A model generated the notes under the pieces. The model was given only the letters and a program-made list of their open reading frames with translations. It made no database searches and had not been told where the DNA came from. The translations under genes were made by a program, and so were the position numbers. Shown here one piece after another: positions 1-50,087 of a DNA stretch of 64,000 bases. The stretch comes from Ovis canadensis. Its lineage: Eukaryota > Chordata > Mammalia > Artiodactyla > Bovidae. The stretch covers positions 43,936,501-44,000,500 of the forward strand of contig NC_091255.1 of assembly GCF_042477335.2 (NCBI RefSeq), read 5' to 3'. Positions within the stretch are counted from its first letter, which is position 1, and the number at the start of each line of letters is the position of its first letter.

Positions 1-2200
1 TCCCAGCATCAGGGTCTTTTCCAGTGAGTCAACTCTTCACATGAGGTGGCCAAAGTATTGGAGTTTCAGCTTTAGCATTAGTCCTTCCAATGAACACCCA
101 GGACTGATCTCCTTTAGGATGGACTGGTTGGATCTCCTTGCAGTCCAAGGGACTCTCAAGAGTCTTCTCCAACACCACAGTTCAAAAGCATCAATTCTTC
201 GGCGCTCAGCCTTCTTCACAGTCCATCTCTCACATCCATACAAGACACAGGAAAAACCACAGCCTTGACTAGACGGACCTTTGTTGTCAAAGTAATGTCT
301 CTGCTTTTTAATATGCTATCTACGGTTGGTCATAACTTTCCTTCCAAGGAGTAAGCGTCTTAATTTCATGGCTCCAGTCATCATCTGCAGTGATTTTGGA
401 GCCCCAAAAAATAAAGTCTGACACTGTTTCTGCTGTTTGCCGTGAAGTGATGGGACCAGATGCCATGATCTTAGTTTTCTGAATGTTGAGCTTTAACCCA
501 ACTTTTTTGCTCTCCTCTTTCACTTTCATCAAGAGGCTCTTTAGTTCCTCTTTACTTTCTGCCATAAGGGTGGTGTCATCTGCATATCTGAGGTTATTGA
601 TATTTCTCCTGGCAATCTTGATTCCAGTTTGTTCTTCCTCCAGCCCAGCGTTTCTCATGATGCGCTCTGCATAGAAGTTAAATAAGTAGCGTGACAATAT
701 ACAGCCTTGACGTACTCCTTTTCATATTTGGAACCAGTCTGTTGTTGCATGTCCAGTTCTAACTGTTGCTTCCTGACTTGCATACAGATTTCTCAAGAGG
801 CAAGTCAGGTAGTCTGGTATTCCCATCTCTTTCAGAATTTTCCAGAGTTTATTGTGATCCACACAGTCAAAGGCTTTGGCATAGTCAATAAAGCAGACGT
901 TTTTCTGGAACTCTCTTGCTTTTTCCATGATCCAGCAGATGTTGGCAATTTGATCTCTGGTTCCTCTGCCTTTTCTAAAACCAGCTTGAACATCTGGAAG
1001 TTAACACTTCACTTATCGCTGAAGCCTAGCTTGAAGAAGTTTGAACATTACTTTGCTAGCGTGTGAGGTGAATGTAATTGTGCTGTAGTTTGAGTATTCT
1101 TTGGCATTGCCTTTCTTTGGAATTGGAATGAAAACTGAACTTTTCCAGTCCTGTGGCCACTGCTGAGTTTTCCACATTTGCTGGCATATTGAGTGCAGCA
1201 CTTTCACAGCATCCTTTTCCAGGATTTGAAATAGCTCAACTGGAATTCCATATTTCCACTAGCTTTGTTTGAGTGATGCTTCCTAAGGCCCATTTGACTT
1301 TTCATTCCAGGATGTCTGGTTCTAGGTGAGTGATCACACCATCTTGATTATCTGGGTCATGAAGATCTTTTTTGTATAGTTCTTTCATGTATTCTTCCCC
1401 CCTCTTCTTAATATCTTCTGCTTCTGTTAAGTCCATACCATTTCTGTCGTTTATTGACCCCATCTTTTCATGAAATGTTCCTTGGTATCTCTTAATTTTC
1501 TAGAAGAGATCTCTAGTCTTTCTTATTCTATTATTTTTCTCTGTTTCTTTCCACTAATAACAGGAAGCCTTTCTTATCTCTTCTTGCTATTCCTTTGAAC
1601 TCTACATTCAAATGGGTATATCTTTCCTTTTCTCCTTTGCTTTTTACTTTCCTTCTTTTCACAGCTATTTGTAAGGCCTACTCAGACAGCCATTTTGCTT
1701 TTTTGCATTTCTTTTTCTTGGGGATGGTCTTGATCCCTGTCTCCTATACAATGTCACGAACCTCCGTCCATAGTTAATCAAGCACTCTGTCTTATCAGAT
1801 CTAGTCGCTTAAATCTATTTGTCACCTCCACTGTATAATCATAAGGGATTTGATTTAAGTCATACCTGCATGGTCCAGTGGTTTTCCCCACTTTCATTGA
1901 TTTAAGTCTGAATTTTGCAATAAGGAGTTCATGATTTGAGCCGCAGTCTGTTCCCAGTCTTGTTTTTGCTGACTGTATAGAGCTTCTCCATCTTTGACTG
2001 CAAAGAATATAATCCATCTGATTTTGGTTTGCCATCTGGTGATGTCCATGTGTAGAGTCTTGTGTTTTTGGAAGAGGATGTTTGCTATGACCAGTGCATT
2101 CTCTTGGCAAAACTGTATTAGCCTTTGCCCTGCTTCATTTTGTACTCCAAGGTCAAATTTGCCTGTTACTCCAGGTGTTTCTTGACTTCCGACTTTTGCA
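1..2200 (-). mobile_element. BovB LINE copy 1 (RTE clade), cut by the window edge
   Basis: Degenerate reverse-transcriptase LINE read on the - strand. Its translated pieces include the RT core motif YADD (in the reading around 320-697) and a segment with [15 protein letters not shown] near 722-928, which matches RTE-type reverse transcriptase. The stretch 1778-2110 reads as the linker after the endonuclease (DYILCSQRWRSS). Several frameshifts and stops break the frame, so it is dead. Position 1 aligns with about 2390 of the neighbouring copy, so the 3' end lies outside the window. The element ends where the 3' tail of copy 2 begins, near 2200. Confidence 0.9.
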
Positions 2201-4330
2201 TTCCAGTTCAGTTCAGTTCAGTCGCTCAGTTGTGTCCGACTCTTTGTGACCCCATGAATCGCAGCACACCAGGCCTCCCTGTCCATCACCAACTCCCGGA
2301 ATTCACTCAGAGTCGTGTCCATCGAGTCAGTGATGCCATCCAGCCATCTCATCCTCGGTCGTCCCCTTCTCCTCCTGCCCCCCATCCCTCCCAGCATCAA
2401 AGTTTTCTCCAATGAGTCAACTCTTCCCATGAGGTGGCCGAAATACTGAAGTTTCAGCTTCAGCATCATTCCTTTGAAAGAAATCCCAGGGCTTATCTCC
2501 TTTAGAATGGACTGGTTGGATCTCCTTGCAGTCCAAGGGACTCTCAAGAGTCTTCTCCAACACCACAGTTCAAAAGCATCAATTCTTTTGCGCTCAGCCT
2601 TCTTCACAGTCCAACTCTCACATCCATACATGACCACAGGAAAAACCATAGCCTTGACTAGACGGACCTTAGTCGGCAAAGTAATGTCTCTGCTTTTGAA
2701 TATGCTGTCTAGGTTGGTCATAACTTTTCTTCCAAGGAGTAAGCGTCTTTTAATTTCATGGCTGCAATCACCATCTGCAGTGATTTTGGAGCCCAAAGAA
2801 ATAAAGTCTGACACTGTTTCCACTGTTTCCACATCTATTTCCCATGAAGTGGTGGGACCGGATGCCATGATCTTCGTTTTCTGAATGTTGAGCTTTAAGC
2901 CAACTTTTTCACTCTCCACTTTTACTTTCATCAAGAGGCTTTTCAGCTCCTCTTCACTTTCTGCCATAAGGGTGGTGTCATCTGCATATCTGAGGTTATT
3001 GATATTTCTCCTGGCAATCCTGATTCCAGCTTGTGTTTCTTCCAGCCCAGCGTTTCTCATGATGTACTCTGCATAGAAGTTAAATAACCAGGGTGACAAT
3101 ATACAGCCTTGATATACTCCTTTTCCTATTTTAAACCAGTCTGTTGTCCCATGTCCAGTTCTAACTGTTGCTTCCTGACCTGCATACAGATTTCTCAAGA
3201 GGCAGGTTAGGTGGTCTGGTATGCCCATCTCTTTCAAGATTTTCCAGAGTTTATTGTGATCCACACAGTCAAAGGCTTTGGCATAGTCAATAAAGCAGAA
3301 ATACATGTTTTTCTGGAACTCTCTTGCTTTTTCCATGATCCAGCAGATGTTGGCAATTTGATCTCTGGTTCCTCTGCCTTTTCTAAAACCAGCTTGAACA
3401 TCAGGGAGTTCATGGTTCATGTATTGCTGAAGCCTGGCTTGGAGAATTTTGAGCATTACTTTACTAGCGTGTGAGGTGACTGCAGTTGTGCGGTAGTTTG
3501 AGCATTCTTTTGCATCGCCTTTCTTTGGAATTGGAATGAAAACTGACCTTTTTCAATCCTGTGGCCACTGCTGAGTTTTCCAAATTTGCTGGCATATTGA
3601 GTGCAGCACTTTCACAGCATCCTCTTTCAGGATTTGAAATAACTCTACTGGAATTCCATCACCTCCACTAGCTTTGTTCATAGTGATGCTTTCTAAGGCT
3701 CACTTGACTTCACATTCCAGGATGTCTGGCTCTAGATGAGTGGTCACACCATGGTGATTATCCGGGTCGTGAAGATCCTTTTTGTACAGTTCTTCTGTGT
3801 ATTCTTGCCATCTCTTCTTAATATCTTCTGCTTCTGTTAGGTCCAGACCATTTCTGTCCTTTATTGAGGCCATCTTTGCATGAAATGTTCCCTTGGTATC
3901 TCTACTTTTCTTGAAGAGATCTCTAGTCTTTCCCATTCTGTTGTTTTCCTCTATTTCTTTGCACTGATCGCTGAAGAAGGCTTTCTTATCTCTTCTTGCT
4001 ATTCTTTGAAACTCTGCATTCAGTCCCCTATAATGAAAAGGACGTCTTTTTTGGGTGTTAATTCTAAAAGTCTTGTAGGTCTTCATAGACCTGTGCAGCT
4101 TCAGCTTCTTCAGCATTACTGGTTGGGGCATAGACTTGGATTACCGTGATATTGAATGGTTTGCCTTGGAAACGAACAGAGATCATTCTGTCATTTTTGA
4201 GATTGCATCCAGGTACTGTATTTTGAACTCTTTTGTTGACAATGATGGCTACTCCATTTCTTCTAAGGGATTCCTTCCCACAGTAATAGATGTAATGGTC
4301 ATCTCAGTTAAATATTCAAGGTAGATATTC
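2201..4330 (-). mobile_element. BovB LINE copy 2, with an internal deletion
   Basis: Its 3' end is the typical BovB tail at 2205-2240 (repeated CAGTT units, then the sequence shared with Bov-tA SINEs). An uninterrupted 412-codon reading at 3456-2218 covers the RT palm ([19 protein letters not shown]) to the C-terminus, the longest open frame in the window. It lacks its N-terminal endonuclease. At about 4020 the endonuclease sequence (4021-4330) jumps straight to the linker sequence, with loss of the part that copy 1 keeps at 1600-2150. The copy cannot encode a working full protein. Confidence 0.9.
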
Positions 4331-5950
4331 AAGTGGCTGCCTTTTTTTTGCTCAGGATCCTTCCTCAGTCTCAGTTGACTGCCCTTGCCTTGTCCTTTTC
4401 ACTTGCCTTGTATTATCACATGGCCTTGCAACTTTTCCTTTTGAATTGTCTTCAGAGTCTTATTTATTTTTTTGAAATCTGATGGTAGCAGATTTTGATT
4501 CTTTGAAGATACATGTGATTTATAGAAATAACTAGAAGATTTTCAGAACTGAATCTGCTGAATAATCAGGCTGGGGAAAACAATAGTGGGAGATTGGGAG
4601 AATAATTCTAAAGTGACAACAAACAGCTTTTCTTTTTTAAGTTGGGTCTAAAAGAGAGTTCTAAAAGAAGAATAGTTTTTTGTTTTTTTTTCAGTGTGGC
4701 AATATTTGTAGAACATTTGTAGAGCCTCCCAAAGGGACGACTTCTTAACATCGTATTCATTTGAGTACATAAAATTTCCATTTTATGGACTGAAATACTA
4801 CTTCTTTTGCTTTCATAGTTACACATAATACAAATGGAAAATCAGTTCCCCTCCTCAGTGAAACTGTTTAATACAAGCATATCTGAAAATGATAGTTTAT
4901 TTAGTAAAACTAAGAGATGCGTTTCTATGGTTTTATCTTGTCAAGCTTTGGAAATAGATTCGAGCTTTGTTACTGGTCATGTTAAGACTTTAAACTATCC
5001 AAGAAAGAAATTGTGCCTAAAGTGTAAGACGATACCAAGAAACTTACAACTGAGCAAAAGAAGAAGATAGATACAAAACTCTAAGGATTTCTTGGTTGAC
5101 AGTTTTCACTCTGTTGTAACCAATGTATGTTTAGTGATGGTTTGGTGGGTTTTTTGTTTTGTTTTATTTTTCATTTCAAATATTCCTTTTTATTTTTTTC
5201 TGTTATTTCCTGCTTTCTGTTAACTTTCTTATTACTGAACTTGAAGTTTTGGAATTGGTTTAGGTATTAGTTTTGGGATTTTTTGGTGGCTTGAGTGAGG
5301 GAATATTTGAAGGAGCATATGAGTAGCAGTTGCTGAATGTGATACATAGTATCTTTGTGCTTGTTTTTTTTTTTTTAAAGGACATAGTGTTTAGCTGGAG
5401 ATAATTGGGTTATATCTATGTTTAAAAAAATGAAATAGTGTTACATATAGAAATGCTATCTTTTATAGTTTTTGAAATAGCTAATATCTAAAAATTGTCT
5501 CCCCAAAGTTTAAAATTTGCACTCTCTCCAGAACTCTTAGTGATTTTTAAAAGCATCTATGTATTTCCTGGATGCTCTAAATTATAATAAAATTTCAAAA
5601 TTTTAGAGCTAAAAGGCAAATTAAGAAACAATCTATTACGAGTATTTCACTACAGTTTAAAAAAAAATCATCTGATCACATTTTTATAGAGAAGTAATAT
5701 ATCTAGTTTATGGCAAAACTTAAGTTACAGCTTCTGACTCCCATTCACTGTTTGTTCCATCATTGTTATTCCTTTTAGCTAGCATGATGGTAGTTAATAG
5801 GTTTATGCCTCATGGAAATGAAGGGCTGCATTTTGACACAGACATTTAGATTTTCATTTGGAAACCTCATTTATCGCAGTTTGAACTAAGGTCCTTTGGG
5901 TGGTGTACATGAGTACTATATCATAGTTATTGATTTCTTCTGCTTTGAAG
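4331..5950. other. AT-rich sequence upstream of the first MBTD1 coding exon
   Basis: No coding exon, RNA gene or young repeat recognised. The first visible MBTD1 exon begins with 5' UTR right after an acceptor at 5949-5950, so this stretch is probably a 5' UTR intron and the promoter lies outside the window. Confidence 0.5.
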
Positions 5951-5998
5951 ACTGACCATTCTTCACGATCCGAAAGGAAAGGAAGAGACTCGTTCGGG

Positions 5999-43385
<37,387 letters not shown>

Positions 43386-46092
43386 GGTTGCTCAGAAACT
43401 GAGGGTGGGAGGGAAAGAATTTTACACAGGACTGATTTTATAATCAATCCAGCTGTACAGCGGGGCTATTCTACTGGGACATTTTGCTAAACATAGAAAA
43501 TTTCAGTTCCAGATTTTTCAAGTGGGTAGGGAAACTATTTTAGCCTTGGGGGGAAATTTTTCAATTTATAAAGATGGACAATTTTTGTGTTGTATTTGAA
43601 GCTTTTGAAAGAATTTTGTAATATTTTCCAAGTTTGGATTTATGTGCATTGTTAACAAGAATTGAAATTCTAACTTTTTTGGTAAGATTAAAGTTTAGGT
43701 AGCAGGATTGAAGGAAATGACTTAAGAAAGATACTGTTGTAAATGCAAACGAACTGTCATTACTAATGAACCTTTTTGGTACCTGTTGGGAGATTTTGGG
43801 ATTTTAGAAGTTAGGCCAGTCACATCTCCAGCTTCCTCTGCTGCAGAATATGCAACTGAATCCCCGCTGTGGAGAGCTCATCACCACATAAATCATGGAA
43901 GGGTAATTAATTCTGCTTGTTGGCATTTTATTGCAGCCCATTTTAAATATTTGTACAGAAGTGTTTCATTCTGTGAAAATTCATTTGGAGTTCTATATGA
44001 AACTGGAAGAACTCTGGATACTTTATATGTTCTCTTTTAATTAAAAATGAGTAAAATTATCCTAACACTAAAGTGTTAAACTGGAATGGTTGACAAGATA
44101 TACAAGATCTCGGTCTACATGTTGAGGGATTGGGGAAAATGCAATATTGTCCTAAGTTTATTTTATTTTCCTTACTAAAAAATATCCCACAAAAGGAATT
44201 CTTATTAGTTCTCTGCCATTTCTCTCCATCTGTGAGATAATACTTGTATAACTACACCCGAAAACTTATGTGTTCTGTATTACCAGGAGAATCAAAATTA
44301 TTTTAACAGTGGTTTAAAGCCAAGATAAGTCTAGATTTCAGAATCATTCCTGCTCTGCTTTTGACTATCCTGGATTTGTTAGAAAACTAATTTGAAAGAG
44401 AATTTTTCTTAAAATTCCATATATATATGTAAGAATTGTCTTTAACTGTATTCAGATTTAATTTTAACAGTAATAACTGATTTGGACCATTTCAGACATT
44501 CCCTATTTTTAAATTCACATGGCTTCGTTTAAGAAAGGATGTAAGGGTAAATTGGTGAAAGGTTTGCTCTCCGCACTTTTCTGGCTGAGTTGTGACTGAA
44601 TGAGAGGGCTTTAGCATTTACCAGTGAGGTTCATAAACTCAACTCTCAGGAATTAATTGCATCTGTTGTAGAAGTGCTTCTGGGTATTAGCCTGGCCTCT
44701 TCAGAGTGGTAATAGTAACCATCTCCTCTGGAATATGGGTAGGGCTAATTAGAAATTAATCAAAATGATTAACCTCTACAGTCCTTCAGCCTATGGAATG
44801 CTTTAAAAAATGTTAATGGAAAGCCCCAGGAGACCATATTAGGTAAGATTTTTTTTTGTTTGAATTTTAAAATGCATAGAACATTAAAAACCAGCAATTT
44901 ATTTTCTAAAATATTGCTCTACTTTTGGGAATAATAGCATTGGTAATATGCACAGGTTTACCTCATTCTATGCAAGAGGGGTTAATATCATAAGGTTTTG
45001 TAGTTGCTACTGGAAGTAAAATTTGTTACTTTATAGTGTAAGAATGTATGGAATTGCATGTCAACATTTCTTAATACTGTCTCTTTAGGGGCATAAATGC
45101 AAGTCATATCAATGCCAGGTTGATTCTTATGTGTCAAATATATGTGAATTCAGCTGTTAAATTACTGGATATTTATCTTAAACATTACTGAGAGGGACCT
45201 ACTGTAAATGTGACATAAACTTCCCAAATCTTCAACTTTTAAGAATCTTCCCATGAACTTAAAGCCTGGAAGACTTCTAAAGCAAAGGTGACAACAGTCT
45301 TTATCCTCAGGCTCAGTGAATTTAGACCCAGGACTCCGATTCCATGTTATGGGCACAAGAAGCCAGTTGTAGCGTGTACTTTAACAGGACCCTGAGCTTA
45401 AGATCTCTATGGGAAACTGAATAAACCAGAAGGGATTTGATTTGGAGCCTGGTAATTAGTTCTGTGAAATGCTCATTTGTAGCCAGATTTTATATAAGCT
45501 TCTAATTTTACAGCAAAGCCAGGCTGTTTTCAAATTTGCCACATATTAATATTTATGAAGTGTTTCTTGTCTTAATCCCATGACCAGCATGGTGATGGTA
45601 AGGACTTTGTACCAGATAAACTCGATCTGAAGCCCTCTTCACTGTTCAGGCTCTTAACTCCTACTGCCGAAAGAACAGAAAATGAGTTGGTGGCAGAGAA
45701 GATTTATGTCTTAGCCACAACTCCAAGTGTACAACTCAGTAGCCCCGTTCTCTTACGGTTCAAATATACTGCTGACCTTGGGTTTGTTCTTGTTTTTTTT
45801 TTTCCTGTTAGGATTATTTGGGGGTTTTTGGTAGTTTAAACTCTTTAACTTTTTCCTTGCTGTGTATGAAGAAAGCTAAAGCTGTTATCAACTTCTTATT
45901 CTATGGATACTAACACGGGTTTTCAGTGTTTGTTTGTTTTTATTATTATTCATTTTGTGTGATGTGAATACCCTTTCCCATCAATATTTGTATTATGGTG
46001 CTATATATTTGGTAATGATCCTTTACTATTGGGAAGGGATTTTAAAAATACTGTGATTAAACTGGGTTTCTTCCTTTGATTTTCATATTTTA

Positions 46093-46098
46093 AATAAA
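46093..46098 (+). terminator. MBTD1: MBTD1 poly(A) signal, proximal
   Basis: AATAAA in TTTTAAATAAAGCC, about 2.7 kb after the stop. Confidence 0.6.
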
Positions 46099-46453
46099 GC
46101 CACAGTCATTTATACAAAAGAAAAGCATCTGTCCCTGGGCAAATCTTTTGAGGACAGAGGTCAAAGTAAACTGCATAAGGTTTTTACATCATTTCTGTAT
46201 GTATTTGATATATAGATCAATATCTGTACAAATTTAATCTTTTATTTTCTTGGTAACTTGTGATCATTGAGAAAGTATTTGAAACTTTCTCATGAAGTGT
46301 ATATAATGGCGTGAAAACTTCCTTTGGAGAAATTTATGTTCCTTTCATTTTTACCAAATTGAAAATTTTCAGCATGGATGTGTTAAAGCATTAAAATTAT
46401 AACTTTGTGTACAAGATGAAAATAATTCACTAAATTTGCCCTTTTTTACACAA

Positions 46454-46459
46454 AATAAA
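46454..46459 (+). terminator. MBTD1: MBTD1 poly(A) signal, distal
   Basis: AATAAA in ACAAAATAAAACATT. A SINE inserted about 90 bp downstream shows that transcribed-unit constraint ends near here. Confidence 0.6.
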
Positions 46460-46548
46460 ACATTAAAATTAAGTTGCACATGAGCAGTTATTTAATATGC
46501 TTGGTATTTGAGGAATTTCCTTTTCCATTCAAAACATTGAGTGCCTTC

Positions 46549-46683
46549 ATTATTTTTTCTTTGTAATTGTTTTTTTGGCCGCACCTGGCGGCAGGAGGGA
46601 TCCTAGTTTCTGGACCGGGGATTGAACCTGTGCTCCCTGCAGTGGAACTGCAGTCTTAACCACTGGACAGCTAGGGAAGTTCC
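46549..46683 (-). mobile_element. CHR-type SINE just past the MBTD1 3' end
   Basis: GGCCGCACCTGGCGGCAGG, GGACCGGGGATTGAACC and CCACTGGACAGCTAGGGAAG in reverse orientation. TTGAGTGCCTTC occurs at 46537-46548 and 46684-46695 as target-site duplication. Confidence 0.92.
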
Positions 46684-46695
46684 TTGAGTGCCTTC

Positions 46696-47099
46696 TGTAA
46701 GCAGTCAAAGGCCCCAGGGAAAGATGGAGCAGTTCCTCCCTCACAGAACCTGTACTCTCATAAGGTAAGCCAGCAGGAGTGACAGAGAGCTCTGAACGTG
46801 TAACAAAAAATTTCCGAGAACAACCCTGACACAGAATAAGCCTGTATGTAACTCCTGCTGCTGATTACAAGTACCTTAGCCAGGGTGCATGGGGATCAGG
46901 GATGGGAACCCCCACATTAAAATGCAGATCCCAGGTCTGCCTCAGGATCTAATTGTAGTGAAATTGCTACTAAATGTGAAAGCTTGGAGCATATATAAAC
47001 ATGAGATTCATTTGAAACATGACTTAGAAAATCTTAAATTTCTTGTCAGTTCTTAACTTGAAATTAGAATCCTGACTTTTTAATACCGAGCTATTGATG
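46696..47099. other. Intergenic stretch between MBTD1 and a BovB
   Basis: No gene recognised. Confidence 0.5.
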
Positions 47100-48885
47100 T
47101 ATTTAAAGAATACAAAGAATAGCAAGGAGAGATTAAAAAAAAAAAAGCCTTCCTCAGTGATCAGTGCAAAGAAATAGGGGAAAACAATAGAATGGGAAAG
47201 ACTAGAGATTACTTCAAGAAAATTAGAGATGCCAAGGGAATATTTCATACAAAGATGGGCACAATAAAGGACAGAAATGGTATGGACCTAACAAAAGCAG
47301 AAGATACTAAGAAGAGGGGGCAAGAATACATAGGAGAACTATACACAAAAGATCTTCATGACCCAGGTAATCACGATGGTATGATCACTCACCTAGAGCC
47401 AGACATTATAGAATGAAAAGTCAAATGGCCCTTAGGAAGCATCACTACAAACAAAGCTAGTGGAGGTGATGGAATTCCAGTTGAGCTATTTCAAATCCTG
47501 AAAGATGATGCTGTGAAAGTGCTGCACTCTATATGCCAGCCAATTTGGAAAACTCAGCAGTTGCCACAGGACTGGAAAAGGTCAGTTTTCATTCCAATCC
47601 CAAAGAAAGGCAATGCCAAAGAATGCTCAAACTACCACACAATTGCACTCATCTCACATACTAGTAATTAATGCTCAAAATTCTCCAAGCCAGGCTTTTA
47701 ACAGTACGTGAACCGTGAACTTCCAGATATTTAAGCTGGTTTTAGAAAAGGCAGAGGAACCAGAGATCAAATTGCCAACATCCACTGGATTATCAAAAAA
47801 GCCAGAGAGTTCCAGAAAAACATCTGTTTTACTGACTATGCCAAAGCCTTTGACTGTGTGGATCACCACAAACTGGAAGATTCTTGAAGAGATGGGAATA
47901 CCAGACCACCTGACCTTCCTCTTGAGAGATCTGTATGCAGATCAGGAAGCAACAGTTAGAACTGGACATGGAACAACAGACTGGTTTCAAATAGGGAAAG
48001 GAGTATGTCAAGGCCGTATATTGTCACCCTGCTTATTTAACGTATATGCAGAGTACATCATGAGAAATGCTGGGCTGGATGAAGCACAAGCTGGAATCAA
48101 GATTGCCGGTAGAAATATCAATAACCTCATATATGCAGAGGACACCCCCCTTAAAGCAGAAAGCAAAGAACTAAAGAGCCTCTTAATGAAAGTGAAAGAG
48201 GAGAGTGAAAAAGTTGGCTTTAAAGCTAAACATTTAAAAAACTAAGATCACGGTATCTGGTCCCATCAATTCATGGGAAATAGATGGGGAAACAGTGACA
48301 GACTTTTTTTTTTTTTTTGAGCTCCAAAATCACTGCAGATGGTGACTGCAGCCTGAAATTAAAAGACGCTTACTCCTTGGAAGAAAAGTTAGGACCAACC
48401 TAGACAGCATATTAAAAAGCAGACATTACTTTGCCAACAAAGGTCTGTCTAGTCAAGGCTGTGGTTTTTCCAGTAGTCATGTATGGATGTGAGAGTTGGA
48501 CTGAGTGCTGAAGAATAGATGCTTTTGAACAGTGGTGTTGGAGAAGGCTCTTGAGAGTCCCTCGACTGTTAAGGCGATCCAACCAATCCATTCTAAAGGA
48601 AATCAGTCCTGAATATTCATTGGAAGGACTGATGTTGAAGCTGAAACTCCAATACTTTGGCCACCTGATGCAAAGAACTGACTCATTTGAAAAGACCCTG
48701 ATGTTGGGAAAGATTGAAGGCAGAAGGGGACAACAGGATTTTTAGATGGTTGGATGGCATCACTGACTCAACGGACCTGAGTTTAAGTAAACTCCAGAAG
48801 TTGGTGAAGGTCAGGGAGGCCTAGCATGCTGCAGTCCATAGGGTCTCAAAGAGTCAGACACAACTGAGCAACTGAACTTAACTGA
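47100..48885 (+). mobile_element. BovB LINE, 5'-truncated
   Basis: Starts in the linker between endonuclease and RT and runs to the GAGCAACTGAACTTAACTGA tail. The reading 47715-48245 keeps [11 protein letters not shown] and NNLIYAED. The catalytic YADD is changed to YAED here, and frameshifts follow. Dead copy between MBTD1 and NME2. Confidence 0.92.
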
Positions 48886-48942
48886 TTGATATATTTCTCA
48901 TTGTCTTATAGTATAGCAGTATGCACAAAAAACAATGTTAAG

Positions 48943-49050
48943 CGAATTCCCTGGTGGCATAGTGGTTAGCATTCTGGGCTTTCACTGCAGTGGCCTGGGT
49001 TCAATACTTGATGGGGGAACCGAGAATCCCGCAGCAAAAGAAACCACACA
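48943..49050 (+). mobile_element. CHR-type SINE
   Basis: GCGAATTCCCTGGTGGCATA head and GGGCTTTCACTGCAGTGGCC centre, ends in an A-rich tail. Confidence 0.8.
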
Positions 49051-49334
49051 GTGTTAACTCTTTTATATGGAAGTGACAAAAAGCTGTCACCAGTTTCCAA
49101 AAACAGCTATTTGTAAACCCACACATTTCTACAGTCTCATTTTTAAGGCAAAATCCAAATGATGATAATAGGTACTGTTTGGTATCGTTTTGCAACTGTG
49201 CCAATCCAGTAAAATTAACTATAAAAACAGACAATATAGATTTTGTAACCACTTAACTACTTTAGCCCAGGGAATAATCATAATAAATATCCCACCCTAG
49301 GGTAGAGAGTAAGAAGGGAGGTAGGATTGCAAGG

Positions 49335-49445
49335 AATATTTGTGCACCAGCCATGGGCCAGGCACTAGGTTAAACAGCTTTACATGCATTATTTCATTTA
49401 ACCCTGCATTGCCATGGTTATCATCCTCATCTTACAGATATCCTT
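49335..49445 (+). mobile_element. MIR SINE relic
   Basis: GGCCAGGCACTAGGTTAAAC, CTTTACATGCATTATTTCAT and CCTCATCTTACAGATA match the conserved core of MIR. 49051-49334 and 49446-49830 show nothing else. Confidence 0.75.
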
Positions 49446-49845
49446 AGGTTTCCATTTTCCACTTCTTCAACTTGCCCAGTTTGCAGTCAACAAGAGTGTA
49501 AATCTGGACAGCTTTCCTAGTCTGTTTCATCCTACGAAGTTGCAACTATTTTTGTACAGAAATGTGCATTTCTGCATCCGCTAAATGGTTGAGATTTTAC
49601 GGTGTTCATTATTTCCTCATTAGTTTCCTCAGATACATAGCCAGTGCCGCACTTGTCCTCTTCAGCCTCACTGCTTTCCTTCTAGTCTGGAAGTATATAC
49701 TAGGTGCTGAGAAGGATCAGATGAGTTTTCCGTAACAAGCAGAATTAATTCGTTCTGGATAACACGACAATAGCCAGGGGACCAAGTCACTTCTTCCAGC
49801 TGAATAACAAGTAATCACGGGAGGCTATACGCAGTTTTTAAAGGC

Positions 49846-49851
49846 TTTATT
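49846..49851 (-). terminator. NME2: NME2 poly(A) signal
   Basis: TTTATT on the + strand, AATAAA on the - strand, about 120 nt after the NME2 stop. The mature 3' end is expected near 49830. Confidence 0.8.
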
Positions 49852-49969
49852 GGTAAATATGCTTTAGGAAATAAACATCCATCCTACTGCTTCCATATCA
49901 GTGGAATGAAGAGCTGTGCCCAGGAACACAGAAGGTGGTGCCTGAGGGGACTGATGCTCTGACCACCTC

Positions 49970-50087
49970 TTATTCATATATCCAGTCAAAAGCACAAGAC
50001 TTGTATTCAATCAGTTCTTCGGGCTTAAACCACAAGCTGATTTCTTTCTCAGCACTTTTTACTGAATCACTGCCATGAATGATGTTC
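49970..50087 (-). CDS. NME2: NME2 last coding exon
   Basis: Acceptor CTCCTTAG on the - strand (AG at 50089-50088). Encodes [31 protein letters not shown] and AFDWIYE, then TAA at 49972-49970. Carries catalytic H118. Confidence 0.97.

Larger units (their letters stand above)
43386..46480 (+). other. MBTD1: MBTD1 3' UTR
   Basis: About 3.1 kb of AT-rich sequence free of interspersed repeats, from the stop codon to just after the last poly(A) signal. The absence of SINE/LINE copies, unlike both sides, fits a mature mRNA region. The end is inferred from the signals at 46093 and 46454. Confidence 0.75.

Noticed and set aside
2218-3456. 412-codon reverse-transcriptase frame as a host or novel RT gene
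   Set aside because: It is the C-terminal part of a BovB LINE with the normal BovB tail and an internally deleted endonuclease.
4834-5070. 78-codon frame as an upstream MBTD1 exon
   Set aside because: No similarity to MBTD1, no matching splice sites, and ordinary AT-rich composition.
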